This document shows, piece by piece, positions 11,301-24,609 of a stretch of DNA of 64,000 nt. A program made the position numbers and the translations under genes. The notes under the pieces are model-generated. The model made no database searches and was not told the origin of the DNA. It saw nothing but the letters and a program-made list of their open reading frames with translations. How positions within the stretch are numbered: the stretch's first letter is position 1; each line of letters starts with the position of its first letter. The DNA is from Merluccius polli (lineage: Eukaryota > Chordata > Actinopteri > Gadiformes > Merlucciidae): positions 318,501-382,500 of the forward strand of contig JAOPHQ010001139.1 in NCBI GenBank assembly GCA_030340625.1, given 5' to 3'.

Positions 11301-11790
11301 GTCACCGCCACGTGTTTTTTTTAAGTGTCGGTCGTTTTCTCGGGATCCGGCGGGGAATCACTCTGCACCTCATTCCTACTCCTCTGACACTTTGAGAGGG
11401 CGGGAAACTCACGTTTAACAGCCTACGTAAGTCGTAAGTACAACTCAACTCCAGCGAAAGGAGAGGGAGAAGGTTTTTTTTCTCTTTTCTTTTCAATGTC
11501 GACCCCATTAAATCCAGATAAGAATGGGGAAAAAAAACTATTAAAAAAATGAAAAGAAAAACGGCGGACGAGCAGAGAGGCGGTGGGGGGAAGCCATCTT
11601 GTTTTACGGACACCTATAAACCTTTTCGCGAAACAAAATGGGATTGAGTATTGACTTTAGCGGCAGAAGTGTGTTAAATCCTTCACGTGGATTACAGTGG
11701 TGGAGTAGAGACGCTATGACACATGTGTCAATCACCGTTGTCATTTTATTTTTTTTTGGCTCGTTTTATTTTATTAGTTGTGGTACTTAC

Positions 11791-11927
11791 TAAGTTTGGT
11801 GGCCACGACGGAGATGTTGTGCTGGGCCACTGTCTCTCTGTCCAGCAGCTCGTTGGTTGAGATGGTGCCCTCCACAGGGTCGATGTCGAAGTAGCTGTCC
11901 AGGTCGCTCTTCCAGTCTATGGAGTAC
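11791..11927 (-). CDS. cdh7: cdh7 exon 8 (central EC4)
   Basis: 137 bp with acceptor GTCTCCAG|GT and donor A|GTAAGT. It is in frame with exon 7, whose last two bases plus the first base here give an Arg codon. The peptide starts YSIDWKSDLDSYFDIDP, continues EGTISTNELLDRE and ends HNISVVATKL. LDRE supplies the central acidic calcium ligands of EC4. HNIS is a possible N-glycosylation site. WKSD in place of the RHTD common in other type II cadherins, and TNELLDRE, are the clearest cadherin-7 signatures in the window. Confidence 0.96.
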
Positions 11928-12204
11928 CTGGAGACGCAGAGAACAGAACAGGTCCAGAGAGAAAGGATTTAGTCAGCATGAAGTCATTCAGCAGACAGCA
12001 AAGTCACTTTATGTTCAATTCGGTTGCATCACTTTCTAGTCTATTTAGTTGATTACAGTGACTTTAGTTTAGTTTCTTTACTCGACACATAAAGGACAGG
12101 TGAGATAAAAGGCATCATGAAACAGCATCCTGATTCATCATCGTCAAGGATAACATATTTCCATTGTGGTCCCTGATGTTAAAAGACAATCAGATACATT
12201 ACAA

Positions 12205-12345
12205 TGCAGTCACTCGGCAGACACATTTATCTAAAGTGTACATACAGTGTTTTCATTGCTTTTTACATTAAATTAATGACATCACATTTTAGATACCTGC
12301 TGAAGGATTCCTACAGGTTAGCTCTGCTGACAGTGGATGTACTTT
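12205..12345 (-). mobile_element. Degenerate SINE, reversed
   Basis: CACTCGGCAGACACATTTATC (reversed tail) is followed by GCTGAAGGATTCCTACAGG (reversed body). The head is not recognisable. Confidence 0.45.
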
Positions 12346-13035
12346 CATCTGGGAATGGGACACCCTAGCCAGTACTACACCATCCTAAACCTTAAGGGGC
12401 CATAAAATCCCAATGTTTCTCCCCGCGGGCCTGCGCCCGACAAGGGTGGTTTAAAAAATAACGTTGGCCTAGTCAATCATCAGTCATTCCAGAATGGTCA
12501 TTTGGAGAAAATGTGCTGATGCGTACATATTAATTTCAATCGGGTAATAGGCACACAGTGGAGCACTGCTGACTAAACGCTTTCACTCGGTAAAATACGA
12601 TTAATTCTGCACACTATTGAGACGGCACCGATTCCTTCGTATAATGTTTGAACGGGGGAGCGATGCGTTCTCTAGTGCAGGGTAAGAGCATATAACGCCC
12701 GATGCGAAGCAGGTCTCTTTGCTTTGCATGCTTTTTATTTGCATCGCTTCTGGAGGGAGACTATAGGGAATATAATCGTATGAAATGCAGGAGAGGGCTG
12801 AACATTAATGTCGTGCATTAGTAATACAAAAAAAATAAATAAATAGAGGAAAAAAGTGGCATTTTATCCAAGGTCGAGGTGCGACTTCCCAGACCAACCT
12901 CATGGTGATAAAATGGAAGGGGTTATCCGCACACACACATATCAATGAGCTGAATTAATATCGCACTTTTCTAGTCGCCATGACTACCGTTAGAAATATG
13001 TTCTCAACTTTCACCCATGTATTAGTCACACATGG

Positions 13036-13085
13036 ACACACACACACACACACACACACATGCATACGCACACACACACACATGT

Positions 13086-13125
<40 letters not shown>
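13036..13125. repeat. CA microsatellite, interrupted
   Basis: CA arrays broken by TGCATACG and TGTG. Confidence 0.95.
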
Positions 13126-13127
<2 letters not shown>

Positions 13128-13689
13128 TTCAATGCATGCAACTCAACTCACTTAACATATTTTTGTATGTGCCGTTAACCTGTTGTCAATTGCAACCTGT
13201 TGTATACTAAACACTTAATGCTAATGTTAATGTATGTTAATGAGATGTATTACCATACATTAACATCTAATGTGTTAGTGTGAATGCATAAAGATCAGCA
13301 CTTCTCAAAATCTTCATTGTACTATTGTTTTTGTTACAAAATCGTCATAACTATCATTGTTTTGTTACCTGAAGTTTACAAAAATCACTAGAAATAAAAA
13401 AAAATATGCTGAAGAAAATGGCATTTAAAATTAACCACGCGGCCATTTTCCCAAAGAACAAGGCTCATTGTTATGGCGACTCGATCGCAGGGTCCGAGGT
13501 CAAAGCATGATCCTCCCTAATTACACTCATCGATCGGCCCTGTTCGCCGGTAAAGTTCAAAACCTTTCCTCGTCTTTCTCTCCGTCTACTCTGCTCTCTC
13601 CCTTCTCTGCTCTCCGCTCTCTGTCGGAGCAGGCGATGGATCTGCTGCCAACCCACTGTGTCACTCCACATCATGGGGCTTCGTCCTCT

Positions 13690-13693
13690 GACC

Positions 13694-13723
<30 letters not shown>
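13690..13723. repeat. Poly-C/CA tract
   Basis: About 20 C followed by CA units. Confidence 0.95.
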
Positions 13724-13724
<1 letters not shown>

Positions 13725-13939
13725 CTCTCTTCCACCTCCTGCTCCGGCTCTGGGAGGGAGATATCTCCGACGCCTGAAACACATGGCGGTGCCTGGGAGA
13801 AGCAGCCATTCACCTCAAGCACTGCAGAGACACTACCCCCTCCGACAAAATCACAGTCCTCAGAGAGGATTGTGAAGATTTCCCATGCCGTGGACACGCT
13901 GTGTTTTTGTGGTACTACTAGTAAGAAAGTGTGAGGATA

Positions 13940-14065
13940 GTGCTAGTGGCGAGAGGGCGTGTCGGACGCCCAGCCAAAAGCTACTGGGTTTGAGTTCCTA
14001 ATGTCCACCTGTCCTACTTGTATCCTGAAGCTGAAAATGCTTGCCGACCCCAGTTGCTCCTTTGT
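13940..14065 (+). mobile_element. Degenerate SINE head and body
   Basis: GGGCGTGTCGGACGCCCAGC and CTGGGTTTGAGTTCCTAATG resemble A- and B-box regions, followed by GACCCCAGTTGCTCC. No tail. Weak call. Confidence 0.35.
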
Positions 14066-14780
14066 TCATGATCCATATCTTGTAGCGGTGACTGAGTAGA
14101 AAGTACTTTTCATAATTGCTCCTTTAACAGTGCTTGGATTTTGGCAAAATCATATTGAACAATAACATGTCAAATTCATTAACTATTTTGTAAAGTAATG
14201 CATGCCAAATATGCAGGCTCTCCCTTCATCTATAACTCAATCAGCATAATAAACCAGCCTTTTATTTTGATGTTTTGAGAGACCGAAAAATTCTTACTGT
14301 GTGTCTGTGTGTGAGAATCGTGGTGTGTGTAGCCTTGAAGTGAATACAATCGTGTCAAAATAAGTTATTGTGAGTCACTTTGATGAATTCTGCACCTAAA
14401 CTCACCCATCAGCCTTTCAGAGGATCGATAGTCTACTTTTTTTTTTTTCTCCCCCTGAAGGCAGGCCCCCAGATGCCCAACGCGTATCATTCGTTCTGCG
14501 GCCTGATCTCTAGACGGCTCTTAGCCGTGGCCTAGTTGTGGAAGAGGCTGTTGAGTAATGAAATCAACCAGCCATCCCATAACCGTGAGCGAGATTGAGC
14601 TTCGAAAAGCCACAAAGAAAAGCCTCCAACAAACTCCCCCAATAGCATCCTGATTATCTGTGTGTGTGTGTGCCAATGTGGAAAAAACAAGCAATTTTAT
14701 TACCAGTTTTTGTTAATATTTCTTGGTAATTCTGCAAGTTTTCATCCAAAGCGACCTATAGTGGAGAATAAAGTGGTATC

Positions 14781-14878
14781 CCTCTCTCTCTCTCTCTCTC
14801 TCTCTATTCATGAGATTCAAAGGGCTTTGTTGGCATGGACAACTTAAATTTCCATTGCTAAAGCAAAAAAAGTAAAAC

Positions 14879-14920
<42 letters not shown>
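14781..14920. repeat. CT array and TCTA tetranucleotide array
   Basis: CT 14781-14805 and TCTA 14878-14920. Confidence 0.95.
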
Positions 14921-16133
14921 ATCAATCAAGGAGTATGTGAGGAGGTTAGGGGCATCCTGCTCAAGATGGACTACAGGTCCACTACACCCTGAACTTACTG
15001 GACAGCTCCAAAAAACCCACATTTGACTCCACCGTTGTCTACCTGGGGATAGGGCACAGGATAGGGGCTTAAGATAACTTTGAATGTCTCTTACACACAC
15101 ACACACGCACAAAAGAATAAGCGTATATTATCCCACAGTGAGTATATCTATCCCTTATCAATCTATCTTTTGAGGTTGAGCGAGCACATAGAAGTTAGGA
15201 GTTAGACGCCGGACTCTCTGAACATGCTGCTGTAGATATCAAAATTAATTACCGCGTAATTGCTTTCTTTGAGTTGTAATGGGAGTATAGACCGTGGGGT
15301 ATTACCCCTTAGTTTCCTTAGCTGGCAAGTAGAACTTTTATTTTGAGCAGCAATCGGGCTCGGGCTTTTCACATTAAAAGTTCAGGTGTGTGTTTTTACG
15401 GACCGCAAAAAAGGTTGCGGGTTGAGTAAAAGGTTAAAACACCCTCTCTATCCCCCCCCACCATCCATCTTAAGCGCCTGTCCTGTTCTTCCGTAACTAT
15501 TTCGGGATTTATATGGCTACGAAACGCAAAAATTCAATTAAAGCAAGAAGCTTCTTCAAATCAATCGACGTTGCAGTATTTATGATGATGCCTCTGCCGT
15601 GCCAAGTCGGAGAGATCGCTGCTAGCCTATACATACACTATTATTAAACAGAGTTGCTTGAGTGAAGGTCTAAAAGCATAGTTCACTATGCATGATGGGC
15701 CACTGGACCTATTGTTCGGATGTGGAAGATGGCAACTCTGCCCTGCGATGCCACACGAACGAACAATGTCTGCTTTAGTGCTAGTGAATAATTGAGGAGA
15801 AAGAGACAAAAGGGGGAGATGTCAACATCGGAGGCTTTTTCCTTTCTATTTATTGTTTGATGAAATTAAGAAATATCTGCCTCTGTCCATTTTGTATTTT
15901 TTTTTCTGGAATTAAATATTCATAACAACGCCCCCGCCAACAAACACACACACCAAAAGACACACACAAACACACAACAAACAACCAACCAACAACAACT
16001 CTTCCCACCATGTGTTGTGCCTTTGAAAGACAGAGCTTGAAATTGTCAAAGCAAAAAGGGCCTTGAGTGTTTGTGAGGGGCCAACGGTAACGAGATTTGA
16101 AATCAGTTCTCATTCATTTTTAACCACACACTC

Positions 16134-16170
16134 TTTTCTTTCTTTCTTTCTTTCTTCTTTCTTTCTTTCT

Positions 16171-16201
<31 letters not shown>
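16134..16201. repeat. TTTC tetranucleotide array
   Basis: TTTC units with two TTC slips. Confidence 0.96.
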
Positions 16202-16269
16202 GTGACTGCCTGGTTGACCATAGTCCAACGTTGTTGGGTGTTCTTAATGCAGGTACACACCGCAAGGAA

Positions 16270-16271
<2 letters not shown>

Positions 16272-16305
<34 letters not shown>

Positions 16306-16452
16306 TAAAGACAGAGAAAGTAAGAGAGAAATAGTGAAAATAGTTATTTTGTATCTAACATAATCAATAACATTTTAATTTCCATGAAAACACTATTAAA
16401 TAATGTGAAAATAAACCATTGTACTGCTGTCACCAATTAATGCAGCGAGAGG

Positions 16453-16514
<62 letters not shown>
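16272..16514. repeat. GT and GA microsatellites
   Basis: GT 16272-16304 and GA 16460-16514. Confidence 0.96.
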
Positions 16515-16519
<5 letters not shown>

Positions 16520-16954
16520 TGAGAAATAATTATTTTTACAAAATAAAGAAAATAATCTTTGTATAATTCAGTTAAGTTTGAATTTGGAAATAAACCATGA
16601 CAAAGTTCCTATGCCAATTAAATACTTGGGAGGAGATTGGGAGGGAGAGAGATTGAGTTGGGAAGTAATTGTCTTTGTATAACAAAATGAATAATGTTTT
16701 TACAATTATTTTAATTTACACTCCCCTTGTTTGACAGTTTGGAAATAAACCACCAGATAGTAAAAACCTCCAAAAGTCACGCAAAAGAAAGCCCAAAAAA
16801 CAACCCAAAAACCAAGCAAAAACAAACTATATAACGAAAAGCGCTATATAAATCAAATGCATTATTATTATTATAATTACTATTATTCTTCATTACATTC
16901 ATTACGAATTTACTCATTACGGTTCAACGACATTCACAACTTTAGTTTTTTTAC

Positions 16955-17208
16955 CTGACAGGACTGTTGCCGGCGTCGAGATCCTGTGCCGTCACGGCGC
17001 CGATGATGGTGCCGGCGGGCGTGTCCTCGTACACGTCCATGATGTAGGCGGGCTTGTTGAAGACGGGCGGCTCATCCACGTCCAGAACGTTGATCTTCAC
17101 CGTGGCCGTGTCCTTGAACGCCCCGAAACTCTGGAAGCGCGGGTCCAGGTGCGGGTTGGTGGCGTCCACTTTGAACGTGTACGCCTTCTTAGACTCGTAG
17201 TCCAAGGG
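16955..17208 (-). CDS. cdh7: cdh7 exon 7 (end of EC3, start of EC4)
   Basis: 254 bp with acceptor TTCAG|CCC and donor CAG|GTAAAA. It opens in frame with PLDYESKKAYTFKVDATN, which is EC3 strand material. It passes through the EC3-EC4 linker DVDEPPVF and enters EC4 with VYEDTPAGTIIGAVTAQDLD. DVDEPP in place of DVNDNPP at this linker is normal for type II cadherins. AQDLD is the EC4 DxD-type calcium motif. The exon ends two bases into an Arg codon. The intron before it, 22.8 kb, is the largest complete one in the window. Confidence 0.96.
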
Positions 17209-19335
17209 CTGAACATAAGGGATTACAAGAGAGGGAAAGAAAACGCAACATGTGAGATATGATGAAAAAATATCTAATGACATTTTAAATGAATTGAGGA
17301 GAAATCAAATCTTTCTTCTCAAAGTTTTTAAAAATTCAGACAAAAGCAGAAAAAGTTTTTTTTTTTTAATTGTAATGACTATTTGTATTTTAATTAATCT
17401 ATGTCCTAGTCAACAAACAATGGTAATAGACCACTATATCAGGCACAATCAGAAATCCAATTTTACATTTTAATTAAATTTAGTATCTCATCTTATCTAA
17501 TTGATTCTTCTTTCTTGCTGTAGAAAGAAAACTTCTCTAAACACCTTCTGGAAGTAAAAGAGTTGGAAACAAAACAATATGTTGCGGATAAATAATAAGC
17601 ATATGTATCAGCAGCTCAAAAGAGTAGTAATAAATATACAAGTTGTAGTAACTGCACCTCAACACATGATGGCGGCAAACGATATACTGGAGGCGGCGCT
17701 TAACGCTGGCCATTGTGCGTCATGGAGGCCACGCCTCCTGCCCAGTGACTACCGGCGGAACTTCCGCCGGCTCAAGTCAGAACACCCCAGGCAGCGTATA
17801 GGAAGGAAGCAAAGCGACTGAGGATGCAACGCTTGGGGTTCTCCACGCGGCGTGATATACATATAATACTTCTCCTTCTGGTTCATAGTTAAATAACTTA
17901 AACCTAAACAAATAAAGTGAGTTATAAGCGTTCCTGTTGTCGGCAGCCTTCTTCCCCGGGACACAAACCCCACAAATACGAAAGATGATGACGAACACGG
18001 CCCCCTAATTCAATTTTCCGTTGCATTTTTTAACAAGGGCGAATCATCGCGGTCGATTGTGTGTGACGTGTTGCACCGCTGACCTCGCGAAGGACAACAC
18101 AAAAAAATGGCATCGATGGGTGGGTGGGAGCGGGCAAGGTTAACGACTCGCTCACCTCACCGAGCCACAGAGGAGGAGGAGGAAAGTCAAGTCAAGCTGC
18201 ACTTTTATTTTTTTTCGGTCCCGTCTTGCTCCAACACCCGAAGCTTAGGGCGCCGTGCGTTCTTGGCCCTGACACAGTGCCTCTGGGTCAATTAGTCGGG
18301 GCTAAGAGGTAGGTGGTGATGGTGGGTGTTATAGAGCGGCGAGCAGCGGCGATGGTGTAAACACCTGCCAGAAGTGACACCCGGCGTTGTGCGAGGCAGC
18401 CCGTCTCCTGCCTACTCATGTGTGACCGACCGCACACCGTTCTTTTTTTGGCAAGCTCTGCGGGGCCCGTCACACTCCGGCGCTCCGCTGGTCATATGAG
18501 AGACATTCGCTTTCTCGTGTTCGTTCAAATTGACTTACACCTAACCGCCGCGCCCTCTGCCTAACCAATGCTATCTCGCTCGCCCTGCCCGCCCTCTGTC
18601 CCGCCCCGGCCCTCCCCCACACCCCCGGCCTACGAGGAGGCAAACAGCTGGTAATTGTTGCTTATTAGAAAGAGACAAAAAAACAAAACAAAAAAACGAT
18701 GAAAAGACAGCGAATGAGATCGGCGTAAATGGAGCGGCTTCAAGAGAGAGCGAGGAAAACAAGAGACCGTGTAAATATGTGCCGTACGTGTGAAACGTAC
18801 GAATGTGTGTGAGACGGTGTGCGGCCCTCTCTCCGCACATGTCTTAAATGTATTACAGCGTCGTGGCCGCGGGAAGCGTCGCGTTCATGATGTTTTACAG
18901 AAGATAACAGATGCTGCCCATCCATCTCCATGGTTTCCGCAGTGTAACCGCTCCAGCGGGGGGGGGGGGTTGGTAGAAAACAAAAGAAATAAAGAAATAA
19001 AAAAATCGGAGCGAAGCCGTGGCGCGACTCCGGAACCGATCTGAAAGAAGGCAATCACTGACCATCAACACGAGTGATTGGTTTGATTACAGTGTGCCAG
19101 ATGCAACTGTCGGTGAGTACCAATAGGATTCCTCTACGAGAAATTTTCTGGTCTCTCTTTTCGATCACTCCACAAGAAAAGACCCCCGAACTAGCGGTAG
19201 GTCTAAAAAACAAACAAAAAATAAAATAAAAAAACACGGTTATGGCTCTCACACGCTGAGCTTTATAGTTCAATCTCTAAGTCCTCACACTGACCGTATA
19301 ACTTCTGCACAAGCACAATGTCCTGACATCTGAGG

Positions 19336-19341
<6 letters not shown>

Positions 19342-19385
<44 letters not shown>
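19342..19385. repeat. TA microsatellite
   Basis: Pure TA units. Confidence 0.97.
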
Positions 19386-19389
<4 letters not shown>

Positions 19390-19638
19390 CAATCCCTCAC
19401 CAGGCTTTTGTTGTGTTTATTGTATCCTCAACACTTTGTCTCTCTCTCTCACTTTACGTCTCTCTCAAGGTGCGCGTAGGTCACCCAAGTTGGACAAGAG
19501 CAACGTGAGATTACGGGGCTAAGCCTGCTAAACGATAACAAACTGAGAAACAAACCGAGAAAAAAAACTACTGTACTGTCCCCCGTTAAACACAAAGGAG
19601 GAGAGTGTGTGTGGTGTACCTTTACCGTTACTGTGAAC

Positions 19639-20473
19639 TAGGGCTGCCCCTGACTAAAGATTTTTTCAGTCGACTCTTGAGTCGCCATTTCGAGCCGACG
19701 GTCGACTAATCGTCGCACTTTTAGGGGCATCGGAAAGTGTTTTGAGTTCCAGGGCGGGAGTGCCAAAAGAAACACTGTTAACCTTGTGTTACTTTACAGC
19801 TAATACAACACCGTAATAATCAGCCTTTAAAATATCATTTTTACAAGCACACGCACAAGCGGGCCGCCTATTAACGGCATGGACCAAGCGGTTCTGGAGG
19901 TTGTCGGAACAACCAGGAAGGAGACATTGAACACTTTTAATAATCGTATTTAACCGTATAACTGCACACAACTTTATTTAAAAGCAATCAAATGGAAAAA
20001 ATGTTTGTATTTTGGTGTCCGGTGTGTGTGGATGTGCGGCTCCTCTGGCGGAGCGGTTCATGTTAATAGCGGGGTCCGGGAGGGTTCACCTTCACGGGCG
20101 TAGTTACGAGGGATGTGCGACTATCGTCTTGTCTTAAAAATACAAAAGTGTTTTTTAAAGTTATAAAGATATTAGCGATTCAACAGATATTCATCCTCCA
20201 AATTACAGCAATCAGACACGGGGAACTAAAGACGCGATCGCTGGTATTAGTCCCGCGTGTCTAGCGGTGTCTACCTGCCCAGGTGTATTGGTCAATATTT
20301 CTACAGCGATGTAAGATGCAGCGATGAGTTAAATCAGGGCTTGTTGCGACCACGGATGTATTCGGTTGCCGTGTTATTTTTATGTTTTACTTTTTGCGCG
20401 ACTAATGAAAACTCAGTCGACTAAGCCTCTGTCGATTGACAAAGGGTTGGTCGACTATTAGGGGGCAGCCCTA
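19639..20473. mobile_element. Non-autonomous hAT element, 835 bp
   Basis: Ends are TAGGGCTGCCCC at the left and GGGGCAGCCCTA at the right, perfect 12-bp inverted repeats, flanked by the 8-bp duplication CTGTGAAC (19631-19638 and 20474-20481). An 8-bp duplication is diagnostic of the hAT superfamily. Subterminal GTCGACTA/TAGTCGAC words occur at both ends. No transposase frame is visible. Confidence 0.92.
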
Positions 20474-21557
20474 CTGTGAACTGTGTAGTAGTTTCTGGGA
20501 CGGGGACAGGCCTTTTTATCTTGTATTTTATTTATCTTTGTTATTGTGTTAGAAACAATAAAATGAGACCTGCTGATCCATATTTGAAAGAAAAAGTACT
20601 GCGTGTGTGTGTGATTGCGATAGGGCAGTGGTGCCTATGCACAACGCTGGCACCGGGATATAGCACATAGCTCAGCTGAAAAACCCAAGCACAGGTGGAC
20701 AGAAAGGGTAAGGTTGTAGTGGACAGAAAGGGAGACGATGTACAGAGGGAGACAGAGACCCGGTGCCTCATTAGTCCAAAACCTCCTCCCCCCTGCCCAC
20801 CAGGGAACGAGAGCGAGAGCGGGGACGTCATTTTCCAACTCTACATGCTGTGTCACCACAATTAAGGCGGGAAGAAGGAGGATGCCCCCCCCCCTCCCCC
20901 TCAAACGAAGGAAGGAAGGCCCCAAACTCTTTGCCAGCCATGTCTGCCTAATCCTGGGGTAATTGTCAATTCAAAGATGGAAATACGCAGGTGTGTTTGT
21001 GTGTGTGTGTGAATGTGTGCGTGTGTGTGTGTCTGGGGTGGACCAAATTGCTGAGAAATCAGATATTTTCTAAACACCTGCTAGAAACTCCTTAAAATGC
21101 ATAGATAGAAACTGGAAAAAAAAGTAATTTATTTTCTTTTAACTCCAATTAAATCCACGTCATGTGGGAGAGCTGGAACTACAAGTGGACCACCCGGCTG
21201 CTTTAACCACTTTTATTGCAGCATATTGTCATTTAGCATTTTTCTTTTTTCTTTATGTTTGCTAGCTTGAAATGGTCAAAATGTAACTTCCCAGCCAACA
21301 GCTAAAAGGCTTTCCTGGTGAGAAATGAAAAGTTCCCATTAGATTGAGGTTGTCAAGGTATGAATTAATGTCTTGTAGCCACGCGGACTCATCTCTCAGC
21401 TGCTCAGCACGCAGAAAAGAGCAGAAGAAGTCGTTTTCCCTCATTCACGTCAAAAACGCACACACGAGAGACATCCGCTATGATTAAATGTCAGGCCACT
21501 CTCGCAGATTAACTTTGGTGGTGGTGGTGGGGGGAGGAATTTTCCCGTTGGAGATGG

Positions 21558-21611
21558 AAGAAGAAGAAGAAGAAGAAGAAGAAGAAGAAGAAGAAGAAGA
21601 AGAAGAAGAAG
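21558..21611. repeat. AAG triplet array
   Basis: About 18 uninterrupted AAG units, able to form a purine triplex. A second such array is at 57169-57238. Confidence 0.97.
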
Positions 21612-23225
21612 GTGTGTTAATGTGGCTGACTAGCGCGATGTGATGGACCGACTGGCAGGGCCGCAGCCGCCCGTGGTCTTCCCACCAAGAAGATGATGGA
21701 AATAATACAGAAAATGGGTTCAAGGAGGGTAATGAGAAAATCTGAGCTAATGAGAAGAAGTGTGTCAACGCCTGACTTTGGTGGAGGCAGGGTGGCAGAG
21801 GTGAGAATGGGGTAATAGAATCACACCAGAATCGAACGGCATAGGGGAAATATCAGAAATCACCAGAGGAAGAAATTCGGCAAGTCGTCTAATGTTCTCT
21901 GATGTGACCTAGTTTGACGACAAGTGAAGTCCCTGTGACCCTAATTAAAACCCATTTGTCCATATAAATATCCATACGTTTACACATACGACCACAATGT
22001 GGATACAGACTTACCGGTATATACGCCAGTGCTACATTAAGAGCCGTTTCAACGACAAAAAATAAAAGCGACAGCCCACAAAGAAAAAAAAAAAACACAT
22101 TCATCCGCTTCAATATCAATGTTTTCTTACGCACTTACAACACCCGGCACACGTACCGGCACACGTCAAAGCGACACATTCGCGGCGACCCCTGTCACGC
22201 ATCGTCTTTGCTCTGCTCGCACGTGTTTTGTTTCTTTCCCCGCAAATGACGCCGACGGTGTAGACGCGGCAGAAGGAAGTGTACCGGTGATGGAAATTGT
22301 AAAAAGAGGAAGTGGTTGGTTTCCTTCCCCGTGTCAGCGGCGCTGCTCTTCAACATCACAACAGAATGCACTTGAAATTCCAGACAGGGCGCCGCGCCCT
22401 TTGATATGTAAATGTGCACCTTCGTTGCACTGGCAGCGATGTTTGAATGGGGAAACTGCAAGGGTGTTTTTTTTTCTCCAATTGGTTCAACCGGTTGGGA
22501 TCCAAAAGGGAATTTAGTTAATTTATGACAGGGGACTAATCTGGTTACAATGCTGGCATACAATCCTACCAGGTAGGGTGTTGCTGTTGTTGTTGTTGTT
22601 GTTGTGTTTGTTGTGTGTATGTGTTTGTGGTTGTGTTGTGTTGTATAAAAAAACACTTGTATACCTTGTGAGCGTTTTGTGTGGCTGCAGCGCAATGGAG
22701 CCGTGTTGTTGAAGCTTTGTTGTTTTTTGCCAAAAAAAAGGTGTGGTAGACAATTATTTGTTTGTATTTGTATGTGTTTGTTTTGGTTTGTGGGTTGTTG
22801 CTGTCTGTCTGGTTTTATGTATCAGTCAATATGTCCGCCTGTTTGTGAGTTAATCTGTCCGTCTGTCAGATGTGAAATTCGGAGGCATTCCCCGGGTCAC
22901 AATTGGCTCGCAGCTGTGAAAATGTTCGCTCAAGTCGTTAGTCAGCTAGCCAGTTATTTTGGAGGTGAGAGCAAGGGGTGAGATACATTTTTAATGGAGA
23001 GAGAAGGGAGTGTAGGGAGGGGTTGTTCAACTGGAGTTCAGCGCTACAATAGTAACCGCTCTCCCCCTTCTCCTCGCAAGGCCCCAGGCACAACCCACTC
23101 ACTGATAAATCGGGGAGGTCATTTTCACTAACCCGTGGGAGGAGCTAGCATTTACAGTTAAATTGACAGCATCATCATCGTCATCGCGAGTCAATGCCAG
23201 ACTTTGGCTATTTTCGAAATGGTTC

Positions 23226-23578
23226 ACTTGTTCCCTCAGTCCCTATTCCCTACATAGTGAACACTACATACTGCACTCTTTAGGGATACTGGGATTTCGG
23301 ACACAAATTATGCACCGAAAATCCATCGGCTATTGGCCGTGCATCATTTGCAGTAAGAACCCGTATATGCCGGACCATTTCTATTGGATGAATCCGATGA
23401 CAATGAAAACCACCATGCATCACGGGATAGTGTGATAGTGCGGAAATACGTGTGCAGCAGTTGCCCCGGTGCATTATGGGTATTATGCAGTGCACTATAT
23501 AGGTACTCAGATTTGTACATTCACATTACAAAACGCTACGACGCGGCACCCTAAGTAGTGCACTATATGGGGCACAAG
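23226..23578. mobile_element. Candidate MITE with TAGTGCACTA-type ends
   Basis: The left part has TCCCTACATAGTGAACACTA and the right part TAGTGCACTATATGGGGCAC, an imperfect inverted pair. A further GTGCACTATATAGG lies near 23500. No target duplication is clear. Confidence 0.35.
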
Positions 23579-24590
23579 TGAACCCATTTGAACAGAGTTG
23601 TTTATTTTAACGCAGCGCTTATCTGCGGTATTGTGCTGCGTCACATCACGTGTTACCTGAGGAAGACGGATATTGAAAGCGGAAAAAATCTTCAACAATG
23701 CTTTTTAATCTCCCTGAAACCCTGCGCGGCTCCCATATCCCATTAAGGACCGCTTTATATATGCACAATACCACTTATGAATCATTTACGCTGCCCCCCC
23801 CCCCCCTCCTCCGCCCACGTTTGATTTATCCCTTGTGAGTAAATCAAAGCCGACGCCAAACACACACACATACACACACATACACACACATACACACGCA
23901 CAATTGTAATTCCAGTCCTGTGACTCAACGTGATGCTCGACAAACATCAACACCCGGGGCGTAAGCGGCTGGTCTCTGAACGTTTAACTCCAGTGATGGG
24001 AGAGGCCACAGACTCCTTCCTCATCCTAATGAATCAAGAGGAGAGGTATGTCGTTTGGGTACCTGTTGGATCGTACCACTAGAAAAAAAAACAACAAAAA
24101 AACAGATGTTACCAGCCCCCTTTTTAAAAAAAAATCTGCAAACAGGCGAGCAGGAATTCAATTAAATGCCACACGCTAGGCAGGTGAATGCATATCATTA
24201 ACAACCTTGCAGTTTCGCGGGGTTGTGGAGCATCCTCTGTGTGTGTGTGAGCCGGGGGGGTTGTTGAAGGGTGGGAAACGAGAGCAGAGGGAAGTATCGA
24301 GCCACTGGGATTTTTCCCCCCAAAAGACCTACTAGATCACCGGTCTATTAACCCCGGAAACACAAGCAGCTTATCGTCAGCATGATGCACTCCCACGCCC
24401 TTGAGAGCCGGCGGTCCCCTTGGTGTCTCTTTTTTTTTTTTTTGGGGGGGGGGGCCTGGGGTGTGTGGAGGATCACTTTGTGATCCACTTTGACTTTATC
24501 ATGCTGCCTTGAGAGATGTTGGCCTATTTGTGCATTTGTGTCCTTGATGGGTTGTGCGGTAGGCATCTGTCCTCTTCGCCATCGTCACAA

Positions 24591-24609
24591 CCCCCCCCCC
24601 CCCCCCCCC
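24591..24609. repeat. Poly-C run (19)
   Basis: Uninterrupted C. Confidence 0.97.

Larger units (their letters stand above)
3203..11790 (-). other. Intron 8 of cdh7 (8.6 kb)
   Basis: No gene is seen. Features include the duplicated TA arrays (3599-3745), an inverted-repeat element (4991-5497), TA/GA and GT/GA microsatellites (6044-7073), a TTAA-flanked transposon (8644-9893), a 26-bp minisatellite (10458-10600), and a unique, symmetric, possibly regulatory block about 500-800 bases from exon 8 (10998-11300). Stretches 7100-7980 and 4000-4900 look like ordinary unique intron, apart from a transposon-end-like stretch near 4930-4955. Confidence 0.9.
11928..16954 (-). other. Intron 7 of cdh7 (5.0 kb)
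   Basis: No gene is seen. It has a degenerate reversed SINE (12205-12345), CA arrays (13036-13125), a poly-C/CA tract (13690-13723), a degenerate SINE-like stretch (13940-14065), CT and TCTA arrays (14781-14920), and TTTC, GT and GA arrays (16134-16514). Stretches 15120-15900 and 16520-16950 are AT-rich with nothing recognisable. Confidence 0.88.

Noticed and set aside
18030..19050. CpG-richer segment as an alternative promoter or CpG island
   Set aside because: CpG content is only moderate by eye and no TATA, initiator or exon follows on either strand.
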